This document shows, piece after piece, positions 8,664-17,993 of a stretch of 64,000 nucleotides of DNA (position 1 is the stretch's first letter; every line of letters begins with the position of its first letter). The position numbers and the translations under genes were made by a program. This DNA comes from Streptomyces fungicidicus. GTDB lineage: Bacteria; Actinomycetota; Actinomycetes; Streptomycetales; Streptomycetaceae. The stretch covers positions 3,100,001 to 3,164,000 of the forward strand of contig NZ_CP023407.1 in NCBI RefSeq assembly GCF_003665435.1, given 5' to 3'. The notes under the pieces are model-generated. The model was not told the DNA's origin. It saw only the letters and a list, made by a program, of their open reading frames with translations, and made no database searches.

Positions 8664-10103
8664 TCAGCGGCCCTGGTAACGGGCGGCCGTGGAACGCGCG
8701 GTGCCGAGCTTCTTGTAGAGCTTCCCCCCTGGGCACGAGGTGTTGAACCCGTCCCGGTGACCGGAGATCACGTTCAGTCGTACCTTCTTACCTTTTCGGT
8801 AGAGATTGCCACCGCCGGACGTCAGGTATGTCTTGCCCCGCGGATTCATCCCGTACAGCCCGAGTTTCCAGGCGGTGAGCCGGGCGACGGCCTTCACCGC
8901 GGAGGACGACGGCTTCTTGGAGCCGTAGGAGCCGATCACCGCGATGCCCGTGCTGTTGCTGTTGAACCCGAGGGTGTGGGCGCCCTTGACCGCCTTCGCG
9001 ACTCCCCCGGCCCGGCCCTCGTAGATCCTGCCGCACTTGTCGACGAGGAAGTTGTAGCCGATGTCCCGCCAGCCCAGGCTCCTGACGTGGTAGCGGTAGA
9101 ACCCGCGGACGAGTGAAGGCGCCTGCGAGCACTTGTACTTGTTGCCGGAGGCGGTGTGGTGCACGAAGGCCGCCTTGACCTTTCCGGTGTACACGAACCG
9201 CTTCTCGCGCAGGCCCTCGTCCGCCCCCCAGCCGCGCCGCGTGACGATGGCAGGGCGCGGCCCGATGTACGGCTTGGCCAGCTGCCCCTCGGTCAGTTCG
9301 GCACCGCGCAGGGTGAGGAGCTCCCGCCGGGTCCGCTCGCCGTCCAGCGCGGGGATCTCGGCGGCGCCGAGCGGCGCCAGCGCGGAGTTGGCGGCGGAGG
9401 CGGCGGTCGCCTCGGCGCTCATGACGCCGGTACGGGCCTGGTCCACCGGGTCGCCCTCGGGATCGATGAGCTCGAGCCGCAGCCCCGACGGCATCACCGC
9501 CGACGCCCCGGCCCCCGAATCGTCCGCCCCCGGCTCCTCCGCCTCCGCCCCACCGGCCCCGGACTCTCCAGCCCCGCCCCCAGCCCCGGCCTCCTCCGAC
9601 AACGGCAGAACCCGCACCTCCACTCCGTCCGAACCTCCCACCCACAAGGGCGCGGTGGCCCCCCGGACCCCCTCCGAGGCACCCTCCGCGCTCCCCGGAT
9701 CGGCCCCGTGGTCGGTGTAGTGCGTCTCGACGTCCTGCCAGCCGGTCCAGTCACCGCCGCCGGCCGGCCGGGTACGGACCTGGACGCGGCCGTGGAGTTC
9801 GGCGGCGGGGTCGTCCCAGACGACGCCCAGGAGGGAGAAGTTCCGCACGGCCCGCGGGGCGAGGCCGAGGACGGTGGCGCCGGAGGCGCGGTCGCGGGTG
9901 AGGGGTCTCAGGGGCAGCGACTGGGTGCTGCCGGGGACGTCGGGCGGGGCCGTCACCGCTGCGCGCGTGGCCGCCTCTGCCGTCGGCGCCGGTCCCGTGG
10001 CCGCCGCGGTGGCGGGCGGGGCGAGCGGGAGGGCGAGGGCGGCGGCGCAGGTGACACCGATTGAGGAAGCAAGAATTCCACGCATGCCCCTGAGCTTGGA
10101 CAC
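8664..10103 (-). CDS. Secreted PGRP-type N-acetylmuramoyl-L-alanine amidase
   Basis: Cuts the lactyl-alanine bond of peptidoglycan outside the cell. The N terminus is a signal peptide (IGVTCAAALALPLAPPATAA). Residues ~40-260 are a less conserved region rich in Ala, Gly and Glu. The C-terminal ~200 residues are the amidase_2/PGRP domain, with zinc ligands in AAFVHHTASG and SGHRDGFNTSCPG, and the LGFNSNSTGIAVIG core. Two starts are possible: GTG at 10103 (479 aa) and ATG at 10085 (473 aa); neither has a well-spaced ribosome site. It is divergent from the TIGR03089 gene. Confidence 0.9.
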   Translation of the reverse strand: MSKLRGMRGILASSIGVTCAAALALPLAPPATAAATGPAPTAEAATRAAVTAPPDVPGSTQSLPLRPLTRDRASGATVLGLAPRAVRNFSLLGVVWDDPAAELHGRVQVRTRPAGGGDWTGWQDVETHYTDHGADPGSAEGASEGVRGATAPLWVGGSDGVEVRVLPLSEEAGAGGGAGESGAGGAEAEEPGADDSGAGASAVMPSGLRLELIDPEGDPVDQARTGVMSAEATAASAANSALAPLGAAEIPALDGERTRRELLTLRGAELTEGQLAKPYIGPRPAIVTRRGWGADEGLREKRFVYTGKVKAAFVHHTASGNKYKCSQAPSLVRGFYRYHVRSLGWRDIGYNFLVDKCGRIYEGRAGGVAKAVKGAHTLGFNSNSTGIAVIGSYGSKKPSSSAVKAVARLTAWKLGLYGMNPRGKTYLTSGGGNLYRKGKKVRLNVISGHRDGFNTSCPGGKLYKKLGTARSTAARYQGR

Positions 10104-10210
10104 AGTCAGACAAATCTGTCCATCGGGGATATGACGGCCTGTCGGAGCCCGTTCCCCCGAACCGGTGTCCCGCGCGGACGGCGCGCACGGTGCGCGCGAT
10201 GGGGGCCGCG

Positions 10211-10224
10211 TACGCTTGCGCGGG
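10211..10224 (+). promoter_or_regulatory. -10 element of a probably leaderless transcript
   Basis: TACGCT at 10211-10216 lies 7 nt before the GTG start of the TIGR03089 gene, which has no ribosome site. This spacing places the transcript start on the GTG. No clear -35 is seen. Confidence 0.5.
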
Positions 10225-10985
10225 TGAACGCCACCGACCGCACCCCTGCCGACCTGCTGGGTTCCGCGCTCGCCGCGGACCCGGGACGCCCCCTGGTGAC
10301 CTTCTACGACGACGCCACGGGCGAACGCGTCGAATTGTCCGTGGCCACCTTCGCCAATTGGGTGGCCAAGACCGCCAACCTCCTCCAGGACGAACTGTCC
10401 GTCGAACCCGGCGACCGGGTGGCCCTGCTGCTGCCCGCGCACTGGCAGACGGCGGTCTGGCTGCTGGCGTGCGCGTCGGTGGGCGTGGTCGCGGACGTGG
10501 CCGGCGACCCGGCGGCGGCGGACGTGGTAGTGAGCGGCCCGGAGCCGGAGTCGCTGGAGGCCGCGCGGGCCTGCGGGGGACCGAGGATCGCGCTGGCGCT
10601 CCGACCGCTCGGCGGGCGCTTCCCGCAGCCGCCGGAGGGCTTCGCCGACTACGCCGTCGAGGTGCCGGGACAGGGCGACCGCTTCGTGCCGTACGCGCCG
10701 GTCGACCCCGAGGAGCCGGCGCTGATCGTGGCGGGCCGGGAGTTCACCGGCGCGGAGGTGGTCGAGCGGGCCCGGGCGCAGGCGCCGGAGCTCGGTCTGA
10801 CCGGGCCGGGCTCCCGGGTCCTGTCGGGGCTGCCGTACGACACCTGGGAGGGCCTGAACACGGGCCTGTACGGCCCGCTGGCGACCGGCGGCTCCGTGGT
10901 GCTCTGCCGGAACCTGGACCTTCTCGGTGACGACGCCCTGGACAAGCGGGTGGAGAGCGAGCGGGCGACGGTCATCGCCCGCTGA
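10224..10985 (+). CDS. TIGR03089 family protein (truncated AMP-binding enzyme-like)
   Basis: 253 residues resembling only the N-terminal part of AMP-forming acyl-CoA synthetases (TFANWVAKTANLL and GDRVALLLPAHWQTAVWLLACASVG), without the P-loop or the C-terminal lid of a working adenylating enzyme. It matches the actinobacterial TIGR03089 family, whose function is unknown to me. The GTG at 10224 is chosen because a TACGCT -10 sits 7 nt upstream, typical of leaderless starts. It precedes the first LCP gene on the same strand. Confidence 0.8.
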   Translation: MNATDRTPADLLGSALAADPGRPLVTFYDDATGERVELSVATFANWVAKTANLLQDELSVEPGDRVALLLPAHWQTAVWLLACASVGVVADVAGDPAAADVVVSGPEPESLEAARACGGPRIALALRPLGGRFPQPPEGFADYAVEVPGQGDRFVPYAPVDPEEPALIVAGREFTGAEVVERARAQAPELGLTGPGSRVLSGLPYDTWEGLNTGLYGPLATGGSVVLCRNLDLLGDDALDKRVESERATVIAR

Positions 10986-11170
10986 CGAAGGGCCGACCGG
11001 CCACCGCCACCCCCGCACACCGCGCGGGCACCCCGAAACCGGATCCCCGCACCACCACCCGTCCGCACCGCCCGCTCCCCCGTCCGGCGCACCAGCACCC
11101 GCCCCGCGGCTCCCTCCCGCGTCATCCTCGTACGCAACGGCACCACCGCACGCCGTACGCGCAGTGAGGG

Positions 11171-12388
11171 ATGGACCCGGTCATGAGCGACACCGCAGGC
11201 GCGTCCTCCGAACCGCCGGAGGACAGGCGCGCCCTCGGCCCGGGGACGGGGTCCTCGGCGAGCGGGCGGGGCCGGGCCCGGCGCCGCCGGCGGCGCTGGG
11301 CGTGGGGCGCCGGCATCACGGCCACCGTCGTGCTGCTCGCGGCCGCGGGCGCCGGGTGGGCGGTGTACGTGAAGCTGGAGGGGAACATCACCGCGGACGA
11401 GGCGGCGGCCGCCGAACTCGCGCGGTACGAGAAGGAACGGCCTACGGCGCTCGTCAAGGACGCCCGGAACATCCTGCTGATCGGTTCGGACTCGCGCTCC
11501 GGGGAGGGGAACGCCCGCTACGGACGGGACGCGGGGTCGGAGCGTTCGGACACCGTGATCCTGCTGCATCTCTCCACGGGCCGGCACACCGCCACCGCGG
11601 TGTCCGTCCCGCGCGATCTGATGGTGGCCGTGCCCAGCTGCCGCCGCCCCGACGGATCACGCTCCGAACCGGCATTCACGATGTTCAACTCCGCTTTCGC
11701 GGTGGGCGGTTCGGCGTGCACCATCCGAACGGTGGAGAAACTCACGGGGATTCGCGTCGACCACCATGTCGTCGTGGACTTCGACGGTTTCAAGGACATG
11801 GTCGACGCGGTGGACGGCGTAGAGGTGTGCCTGCGCGAGCCCGTCGACGACAAGGACGCCCGGCTGAAACTGCCGGCGGGCCGGGTGAAGCTGAACGGGG
11901 AGCAGGCGCTCGGTTATGTCCGGGCCCGCAAGACCCTCGGCGACGGCAGCGACACCAGCCGTATGGAACGGCAGCAGCGCTTCCTCGGCGCGCTCGTCAA
12001 CAAGGTCAGCGGCAACGACGTGCTGCTGAATCCGGTGAAGCTCTATCCCGTGCTGGACGCGGCCACCTCGTCACTCACGACCGACCCGGAACTGGCCAGT
12101 CTGCGCAGTCTGTACGACCTCTCCCGGGGGCTGCGCGGGATCCCCACGGAAGGCGTGCAATTCCTGACCGTCCCGCGGGAGCCGTACTCCGGGGACCCCA
12201 ATAGGGACCAACTCGCGCAGCCCGCCGCGGAGAAACTCTTCGAACGGCTGCGCAGGGACGCACCCGTGGCGGTAAACGCGGACGGTAACCGGAAGAACAC
12301 GCAGGAGGGACCGGGCAAGGCGCCCGATGGCGCTTCTCCGGCCCCGACCTTCTCGGGCAACACCGCCGCCGAGGACTCCTGCGCGTAA
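11171..12388 (+). CDS. LCP family protein 1 (LytR-CpsA-Psr), no LytR_C domain
   Basis: 405 residues: a basic cytoplasmic N terminus with an Arg run, one membrane span (~47-66), then an extracellular LCP domain (~100-330). Catalytic-type residues are visible in LLIGSDSR, RSDTVILLHL and VSVPRDLM, and in the late arginines of YVRARKTLGDG and the RMERQQRFL helix. LCP enzymes transfer glycopolymers from a polyprenyl pyrophosphate carrier to peptidoglycan. The C-terminal ~60 residues are low complexity. An ATG at 11183 is an alternative start. First of a run of LCP genes. Confidence 0.9.
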   Translation: MDPVMSDTAGASSEPPEDRRALGPGTGSSASGRGRARRRRRRWAWGAGITATVVLLAAAGAGWAVYVKLEGNITADEAAAAELARYEKERPTALVKDARNILLIGSDSRSGEGNARYGRDAGSERSDTVILLHLSTGRHTATAVSVPRDLMVAVPSCRRPDGSRSEPAFTMFNSAFAVGGSACTIRTVEKLTGIRVDHHVVVDFDGFKDMVDAVDGVEVCLREPVDDKDARLKLPAGRVKLNGEQALGYVRARKTLGDGSDTSRMERQQRFLGALVNKVSGNDVLLNPVKLYPVLDAATSSLTTDPELASLRSLYDLSRGLRGIPTEGVQFLTVPREPYSGDPNRDQLAQPAAEKLFERLRRDAPVAVNADGNRKNTQEGPGKAPDGASPAPTFSGNTAAEDSCA

Positions 12389-12505
12389 AGCAACCTCAAA
12401 GCCAACTCCAAGGCTGACAACCTTTGTCCGGGGAAATGGGTGGATTGCCCACTTGTGTGGACGTGGAATGCATCACCGGCGTCGCCTTGGCGCGATCAGG
12501 ACCGT

Positions 12506-12511
12506 TAGTGT
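12506..12511 (+). promoter_or_regulatory. Candidate -10 of LCP2 (TAGTGT)
   Basis: CCGTTAGTGTGA at 12502-12513 contains a TAnnnT box. The paralogous LCP7 gene has a similar CGGTTAGCGTAA upstream. No clear -35 is visible, so this is tentative. Confidence 0.3.
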
Positions 12512-12630
12512 GAGCGCTCCGGTGCGACCGTTCCTCGGGGCCGTCCTGAGTTCCCGCACTGTGTGACCGAGACCCGAGCGCCTGGGAGGGGCAAGGCGCC
12601 GCGTGGCCCCGACGGAGGATTCAAGCGACC

Positions 12631-14409
12631 GTGGACGCGCAAGACCGTGGGCGGGCGGACAACTTCGATCCCGCAGACCAGTGGGTACTCAACCCGAGCA
12701 CCGGCGAATACGAACTGCGACTGGGTCCTTCCGCAGCGCAGTCACCTGTTCCCGGCCCTCGTGGGCCGCGTGGCCGCGGCGCGGGCTCCGCGCGCGGCCG
12801 GTCGACGCCGCCGGGCGGCGCGTCCGGGCGGTCCCGCCGGGGTGCGCCGGAGCGGGAGACGGCCGACCGTGAGACGTCCGGCCCTGACGTGCCGCCGCAG
12901 CGCAGACGCCGGGCCGCGCCGGAGGAGCCGCCCCCCGGGCGGCGCGGACGCCGGCCGGCGAAGAAGTCGAAGGCGAAGAAGGTCCTCATCTGGACCGGCG
13001 GCACCATGGCGTTCGTGGTGCTCGCCGCCGGCGCGGCCGGCTACCTCTACCTGGAGCACCTGAACGACAACATCCAGTCCGTGTCCGACGACGGCGCGAG
13101 CACCGGTGGCTTCAGCAAGGACAAGGCGATCAACATCCTGCTGATCGGCACCGACAAGCGCACCGGCGCGGGCAACGACGGCTACGGCGACACGGGCAGC
13201 GCGGGTCACGCCGACACCACGCTCCTGCTCCACGTCTCCAAGGACCGTACGAACGCGACCGCGCTCAGCATCCCGCGCGACCTGATAGTCGACGTCCCCG
13301 ACTGCCCCACCGAGCAGGAGGACGGCAGCCAGAAGGTGATCCCGGGCTCCCCCGGCGTCCGCTTCAACACCAGCCTCGGCCAGAGCGGCCGTACCCCAAG
13401 CTGCACCATGCGCACCGTGACCGAGCTGACTGGGATCAAGCCGGACAACTTCATGGTGGCCGACTTCAACGCGGTGAAGACGCTGACCTCCGCGGTGGAC
13501 GGCGTCGAGGTGTGCCTGGCCAAGGACATCGACGACCCGGACTCCCATCTGAAGCTGCCCAAGGGCACGCACACCATCGAGGGCGAGGAGGCGCTGGCGT
13601 TCGTGCGCACCCGGCACTCCGTCGGCACCGGCGGCGACCTGAGCCGGATCGAGCTGCAACAGCAGTTCCTCAGCGCGCTGATGCGGAAGCTGAAGTCCAA
13701 CGACACCCTCACCAGCCCCTCGAAGATGCTCAAGCTGGCGGAGGCGGGCACCGAGGCACTCACCGTCGACTCCCAGCTGAACAGCATCGGCAAGCTCAAG
13801 GACCTCGGTCTGGAACTGGGCAAGCTCAACGTCAAGAACCTGACCTTCACGACCGTTCCGGTGCTCGACAACCCCGCGGAGACGGTGAAGGCGACCGTCG
13901 TCCTCAACGAGGCCAAGGCCCCGGCGATCTTCGACCTGATCAGCAACGACGTGTCGTTCACCGAGGTCAAGCAGCAGAAGAAGAAGGAGAAGGCCGCCGT
14001 CGCCGCCCGGCTGAAGGGCGAGAAGGCGCCGGCCTCCGAGGTCCGGGTGCAGATCATGAACGGCGGCGCCGAAGCCGGCAGCGCCCAGGAGACCCTCAGC
14101 TGGCTGCAGGTCGAACAGGGCGTCGCCAAGTCGGAGAACGCCGGCAACGCGCCGGAGGAACTGAGCAAGACCACGCTGGAGTACGCCCCCGACCAGGCCG
14201 ACCAGGCACGCCGCCTGGCCGACATCCTGGGTCTGTCGGGGTCGGCGATGAAGCCCGGTGAGAGCGTCACCAACTCCCAGGGCGTGCCCGCCATGACGCT
14301 GACCCTCGGCAAGGACTTCAAGGGTGCCGGCGTCTCGCTCACGAAGCCGGACAAGGCGCCCGACGACATCGAGAAGTCCACGGCGGACAAGGTCGAGTGC
14401 GCCAAGTGA
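12631..14409 (+). CDS. LCP family protein 2 with LytR_C domain
   Basis: 592 residues. The cytoplasmic tail opens with a DPADQWVLNPSTGEYELRL segment (~residues 13-31) that is repeated in LCP7, then ~90 disordered Arg/Pro/Gly-rich residues. A membrane span (~124-143) leads to the LCP domain (LLIGTDKR, GHADTTLLLHV, LSIPRDLIVDVP, FVRTRH), a linker with a QQKKKEKAA charged helix, and a C-terminal LytR_C domain (~470-575). Predicted to attach wall glycopolymers. The GTG start is set by a GGAGG ribosome site at 12614 and by alignment with LCP7. Similarity to LCP7 runs over the whole length. Confidence 0.92.
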   Translation: MDAQDRGRADNFDPADQWVLNPSTGEYELRLGPSAAQSPVPGPRGPRGRGAGSARGRSTPPGGASGRSRRGAPERETADRETSGPDVPPQRRRRAAPEEPPPGRRGRRPAKKSKAKKVLIWTGGTMAFVVLAAGAAGYLYLEHLNDNIQSVSDDGASTGGFSKDKAINILLIGTDKRTGAGNDGYGDTGSAGHADTTLLLHVSKDRTNATALSIPRDLIVDVPDCPTEQEDGSQKVIPGSPGVRFNTSLGQSGRTPSCTMRTVTELTGIKPDNFMVADFNAVKTLTSAVDGVEVCLAKDIDDPDSHLKLPKGTHTIEGEEALAFVRTRHSVGTGGDLSRIELQQQFLSALMRKLKSNDTLTSPSKMLKLAEAGTEALTVDSQLNSIGKLKDLGLELGKLNVKNLTFTTVPVLDNPAETVKATVVLNEAKAPAIFDLISNDVSFTEVKQQKKKEKAAVAARLKGEKAPASEVRVQIMNGGAEAGSAQETLSWLQVEQGVAKSENAGNAPEELSKTTLEYAPDQADQARRLADILGLSGSAMKPGESVTNSQGVPAMTLTLGKDFKGAGVSLTKPDKAPDDIEKSTADKVECAK

Positions 14410-14486
14410 CCTGACGGGTCTGTTCCGCGTCCTACAGGGCGCGGGGCAGGCCCGTTCCACGGTGCAAGGGGTGGGGAGACGCAGCG

Positions 14487-16169
14487 ATGACGCAGAGCGG
14501 TGTGCACGAGGGAACCGCCCGGCCCGGCCGCCACGGCGGTGAGCGCTCCGGTGGACGTCCGGCTCCGGACGACGACGGCGGCGAAGGGGGCGGTGAAGGC
14601 GGTCCGGGGAAAGGCCCGGGCCGGCCGGGCGGGCGGGGCCGGCGCGCGCTGCGCTGGTCGGCGACGACCCTGGCCGTGCTGATACTCGGGACGGCCGGCG
14701 CCGGTTACCTGTACTACGAGCACCTGAACGGCAACATCGAGAAGGGCGAGCGCAGCAGCGGTGACTCCGAGGCGCAGAAGGCCGAGCCGAACGCTGCCGG
14801 GCAGACGCCGCTGAACATCCTGTTGATCGGCTCCGACAGCCGCGCCTCCGACGAGAACGTGAAGCTCGGCGGCGGCCGGGACACCCGCGGCAACCCGCCG
14901 CTGGGCGATGTGCAGATGCTGATCCACCTCGCCGCCGACCGTGAGAGCGCGGCCGTGGTGAGCATCCCGCGCGACACCCGGGTGGACATCCCCCGGTGCG
15001 AGGACCCGAAGACCGGTGACGCCTACCCGGCGACCAACGACATCATCAACACCTCGCTGGGCCGCGGCGGTCCCGGCTGCACGCTGGCCACCTGGCAGAA
15101 CCTCACCGGCGTCTACATCGACCACTGGATGACGATCGACTTCGCCGGCGTGGTGAGCATGGCCGACGCCATCGGGGGCGTCGAGGTCTGCGTCAACCAG
15201 AACGTGTGGGACCGCCCGCTGCCCGGCGTACCCGGCGGCTCGGGCCTGAAGATGCGGGCCGGGTCCGAGAAGGTCGAGGGCGAGCGGGCGCTGCAGTGGC
15301 TGCGCACCCGGCACGCCTGGGGCAGTGACCTGCTGCGGGCGCGGGCACAGCACATGTACATGAACTCGATGATCCGCACCCTGCGGGAACAGAACGTCTT
15401 CACCGACACGGGCAGGCTGACGGACCTGGCGGAGGCGGCGACGACGTCGCTGACGGTCTCGGAGGAGATCGGCTCGGTGAAGAAGCTGTACGACCTGGGG
15501 ATGCAGCTGAAGACGGTGCCGCCGGAGCGCATCACGATGACGACGCTGCCCACGGTCGAGGACCCGCAGAACCGCAACCACCTGCTCCCGGCCGACGCCG
15601 GCGCCGAACAGGTGTGGGCCATGCTCCGCGACGACGTGGCGTTCGACGCCAAGGGCGGCGCGAGCAACAAGGACGGCAAGAGCGACAAGAGCGACAAGAG
15701 CGGCAAGGACGGGAAGAAGGCGGCCGCCGCGGCCTCCGGCGACCCGGCCGCACCCGACGGGGAGATCGCCGTCCAGGTGCGGAACGCCACCCGCTCCGCG
15801 ACCCTCGGCCCGGTCGGCGGCAGGGCGGCCGCGATCGCCGGGACGCTGGTCTCGAAGGGCTTCACCCGGGCCGCCCCGGACACGTCCGCCGCCCTCGCCG
15901 AGGAACGGACCGAAGTACGCTACCCGGGCGCCGCGTCGCGCGGGGACGCCCAGCGGGTCGCCGAGTCGCTCGGGATCCCGGCGAGTTCGGTCAAGCGGTC
16001 CACCGGTGTCTCCGGTGTCACGGTGGTGGTCGGCGCGGACTGGCGCGAGGGCACGGTCTATCCGGAGCAGCCGGCGCCCGAGGCCGGGGACCTGCCGGAG
16101 GACGCCGACGCCCTCAACGGCTCGGAGACGGGCAAGTGCATGGACGTGTACAAGCCCTACCGCTGGTAG
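14487..16169 (+). CDS. LCP family protein 3 with LytR_C domain
   Basis: 560 residues: an acidic, Gly-rich cytoplasmic tail, a membrane span (~56-75), an LCP domain (LLIGSDSR, VSIPRDTRVDIP, LRTRHAWGSDLLRARAQH), a Lys/Asp/Ser-rich linker with a repeated KSDK pattern (~395-415) and LytR_C (~425-520). The usual R-x-D-T box reads LGDVQMLIHL here, as in LCP4 (LADVQML), so these two form their own subclass. The start has a GGGGAG ribosome site. Very similar to LCP4 next to it, probably a tandem duplication. Confidence 0.92.
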   Translation: MTQSGVHEGTARPGRHGGERSGGRPAPDDDGGEGGGEGGPGKGPGRPGGRGRRALRWSATTLAVLILGTAGAGYLYYEHLNGNIEKGERSSGDSEAQKAEPNAAGQTPLNILLIGSDSRASDENVKLGGGRDTRGNPPLGDVQMLIHLAADRESAAVVSIPRDTRVDIPRCEDPKTGDAYPATNDIINTSLGRGGPGCTLATWQNLTGVYIDHWMTIDFAGVVSMADAIGGVEVCVNQNVWDRPLPGVPGGSGLKMRAGSEKVEGERALQWLRTRHAWGSDLLRARAQHMYMNSMIRTLREQNVFTDTGRLTDLAEAATTSLTVSEEIGSVKKLYDLGMQLKTVPPERITMTTLPTVEDPQNRNHLLPADAGAEQVWAMLRDDVAFDAKGGASNKDGKSDKSDKSGKDGKKAAAAASGDPAAPDGEIAVQVRNATRSATLGPVGGRAAAIAGTLVSKGFTRAAPDTSAALAEERTEVRYPGAASRGDAQRVAESLGIPASSVKRSTGVSGVTVVVGADWREGTVYPEQPAPEAGDLPEDADALNGSETGKCMDVYKPYRW

Positions 16170-16320
16170 TGAGCGCGGGGCGGCTTTCCGACCGCCCGAA
16201 ACTTGTTGAAGTCGTTGGGTTTCCCGGGGCAACTGACGGGCCCGTCGTGCGTCTAACAGGAGGCAGGATGGGCCTGCTTGACGAGGCGAGGGGTTGCCAG
16301 GAGTGGGGAGGACGGGGGAA

Positions 16321-17940
16321 GTGACGCAGAACGCCGCGCCGGAGACGCTCGGTGACGGCGAGCCGGAGGAGGGCCCGGAAGAGAGCCCGGAAGAAGGCCT
16401 GGAAGAGAGCCCGGACGGGAAACCCTCCGACGGCGCCCACGCCCCCCGCCCGCACCGGGTGCGCCGGCTGCTCACCTGGTCCGCGGCGACCCTCGCACTG
16501 CTCATGGTCGTCGGGGCGGGCGCGGGTTACCTCTACTACCGGCAGCTGAACGACAACATCAAGAAGGACACCCTCAACCTGGGGGACAACAAGGTCGCCG
16601 AGCCGACGCCGAACGCGGCCGGGCAGACCCCGCTGAACATCCTGCTCATCGGCAGCGACGCCCGGGACTCCGAGGAGAACCAGCAACTCGGCGGCGCCCG
16701 CGAGACGTTCGGCTCCACCCCGCTCGCCGACGTGCAGATGCTGGTGCACCTGTCCGCCGACCGGTCCAACATGTCCGTGGTCAGCATGCCGCGCGACACC
16801 CTGCTCGAGATCCCCAAGTGCACCGACCCCGAGGACGGCACGGTGTACCCGGCGAGCGACGGGCGCACGATGACCAACCAGAGCCTCGGGCACGGCGGTC
16901 CCGGCTGCACCGTGGCCACCTGGCAGGAGCTCACCGGCATCCACATCGACCACTTCGTCATGGTCGACTTCGCCGGCGTGGTGTCCATGGCGGACGCGGT
17001 CGGCGGTGTCCCGGTGTGCGTCGACGCGAACATCCACTCCCGCGACAGCCAGGGCCACGGCTCCGGTCTGAAACTGGAGGAGGGCACCAACTACATCAAG
17101 GGCGAACAGGCCCTGCAGTGGCTGCGTACCCGCTACGGCTTCGAGGACGGCAGCGACCTCGCCCGCGCCAAGGCACAGCACATGTACATGAACTCGCTGG
17201 TCCGGCAACTGCGGGAGAACGCCTCCCTGAGCAGCCCCAACAAGCTGCGCAGACTGGCCGAGAAGGCCACCGAGGCGCTCACCGTCGACCCCGGGCTGGA
17301 CACGGTGAAGAAGCTCTACGACCTGAGCACCGAGCTGCGCAAGGTGGCGCCGGAGCGCGTCACCATGACCACGATGCCCAACCGGTACGTGGGCGCCCGG
17401 GTGGAGCCGACGGAGGACGCCGAGAAGCTGTTCCGCCTGGTCCGTGAGGACATCGCCCTCGACGGCAAGGACGCGAAGCCGGCGAAGGCCGAGCCGGAGG
17501 CGCCGAAGGGGCCGGCGGACCCGGCCGCCGACGACGCCGACATCGCCGTACAGGTCGTCAACGGCACCCGCACCGACACCCTGGCCGCCGCCGCGGGGCG
17601 CACCGGCACGGTCCGCGACGCGCTGAAGGAGAAGGGCTTCACCGGGGCGACCGCCGACACCACCAGCGCGGTCAGCGCCAAGCGGACGGTGGTGCGCTAT
17701 CCGAGCGCCGACCTGGAGGGCGACGCCCGGCGGGTCGCCGAGGCGCTCGGCATCCCGGCGGGTTCGGTGAAACGGTCCACCGACGTGTCCGGCGTCACCC
17801 TCGTCGTCGGCGCCGACTGGCGCGAGGGCACGGCGTACGAGGCACCCGAGGACGACAACACCACACCCGAGTCGGCGCAGGCCCTCAACGGTGCCGACGA
17901 CGAGGCGTGCATGCACGTCAGCCCCGGCTTCACCTGGTGA
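16321..17940 (+). CDS. LCP family protein 4 with LytR_C domain
   Basis: 539 residues, a close paralog of LCP3. The N-terminal tail has repeated EE(G/S)PE units, then a span (~51-70), an LCP domain (LLIGSDAR, LADVQMLVHL, VSMPRDTLLEIP, LRTRYGFEDGSDLARAKAQH) and LytR_C (~415-510). The GTG at 16321 is preferred to the ATG at 16294 because GGGGAGG lies about 9 nt before it and because the encoded VTQNA matches the MTQSG start of LCP3. Transcription ends at a strong hairpin just after the stop. Confidence 0.92.
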   Translation: MTQNAAPETLGDGEPEEGPEESPEEGLEESPDGKPSDGAHAPRPHRVRRLLTWSAATLALLMVVGAGAGYLYYRQLNDNIKKDTLNLGDNKVAEPTPNAAGQTPLNILLIGSDARDSEENQQLGGARETFGSTPLADVQMLVHLSADRSNMSVVSMPRDTLLEIPKCTDPEDGTVYPASDGRTMTNQSLGHGGPGCTVATWQELTGIHIDHFVMVDFAGVVSMADAVGGVPVCVDANIHSRDSQGHGSGLKLEEGTNYIKGEQALQWLRTRYGFEDGSDLARAKAQHMYMNSLVRQLRENASLSSPNKLRRLAEKATEALTVDPGLDTVKKLYDLSTELRKVAPERVTMTTMPNRYVGARVEPTEDAEKLFRLVREDIALDGKDAKPAKAEPEAPKGPADPAADDADIAVQVVNGTRTDTLAAAAGRTGTVRDALKEKGFTGATADTTSAVSAKRTVVRYPSADLEGDARRVAEALGIPAGSVKRSTDVSGVTLVVGADWREGTAYEAPEDDNTTPESAQALNGADDEACMHVSPGFTW

Positions 17941-17944
17941 ACGC

Positions 17945-17979
17945 GACGAGCCCCTTCCCGGGCCGGGAAGGGGCTCGTC
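17945..17979. terminator. Bidirectional terminator between LCP4 and a GT2 gene
   Basis: A 15-bp perfect stem (GACGAGCCCCTTCCC and its complement) closes a 5-nt loop between two convergent genes. No U run, as is usual in Streptomyces. Confidence 0.85.
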
Positions 17980-17993
17980 CGTGACGGCTGCGG

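Noticed and set aside
13206..16505. A 1099-codon minus-strand ORF across LCP2-LCP4
   Set aside because: It is antisense to three LCP genes with clear domains; long antisense ORFs are usual in high-GC genomes because stop codons are rare.
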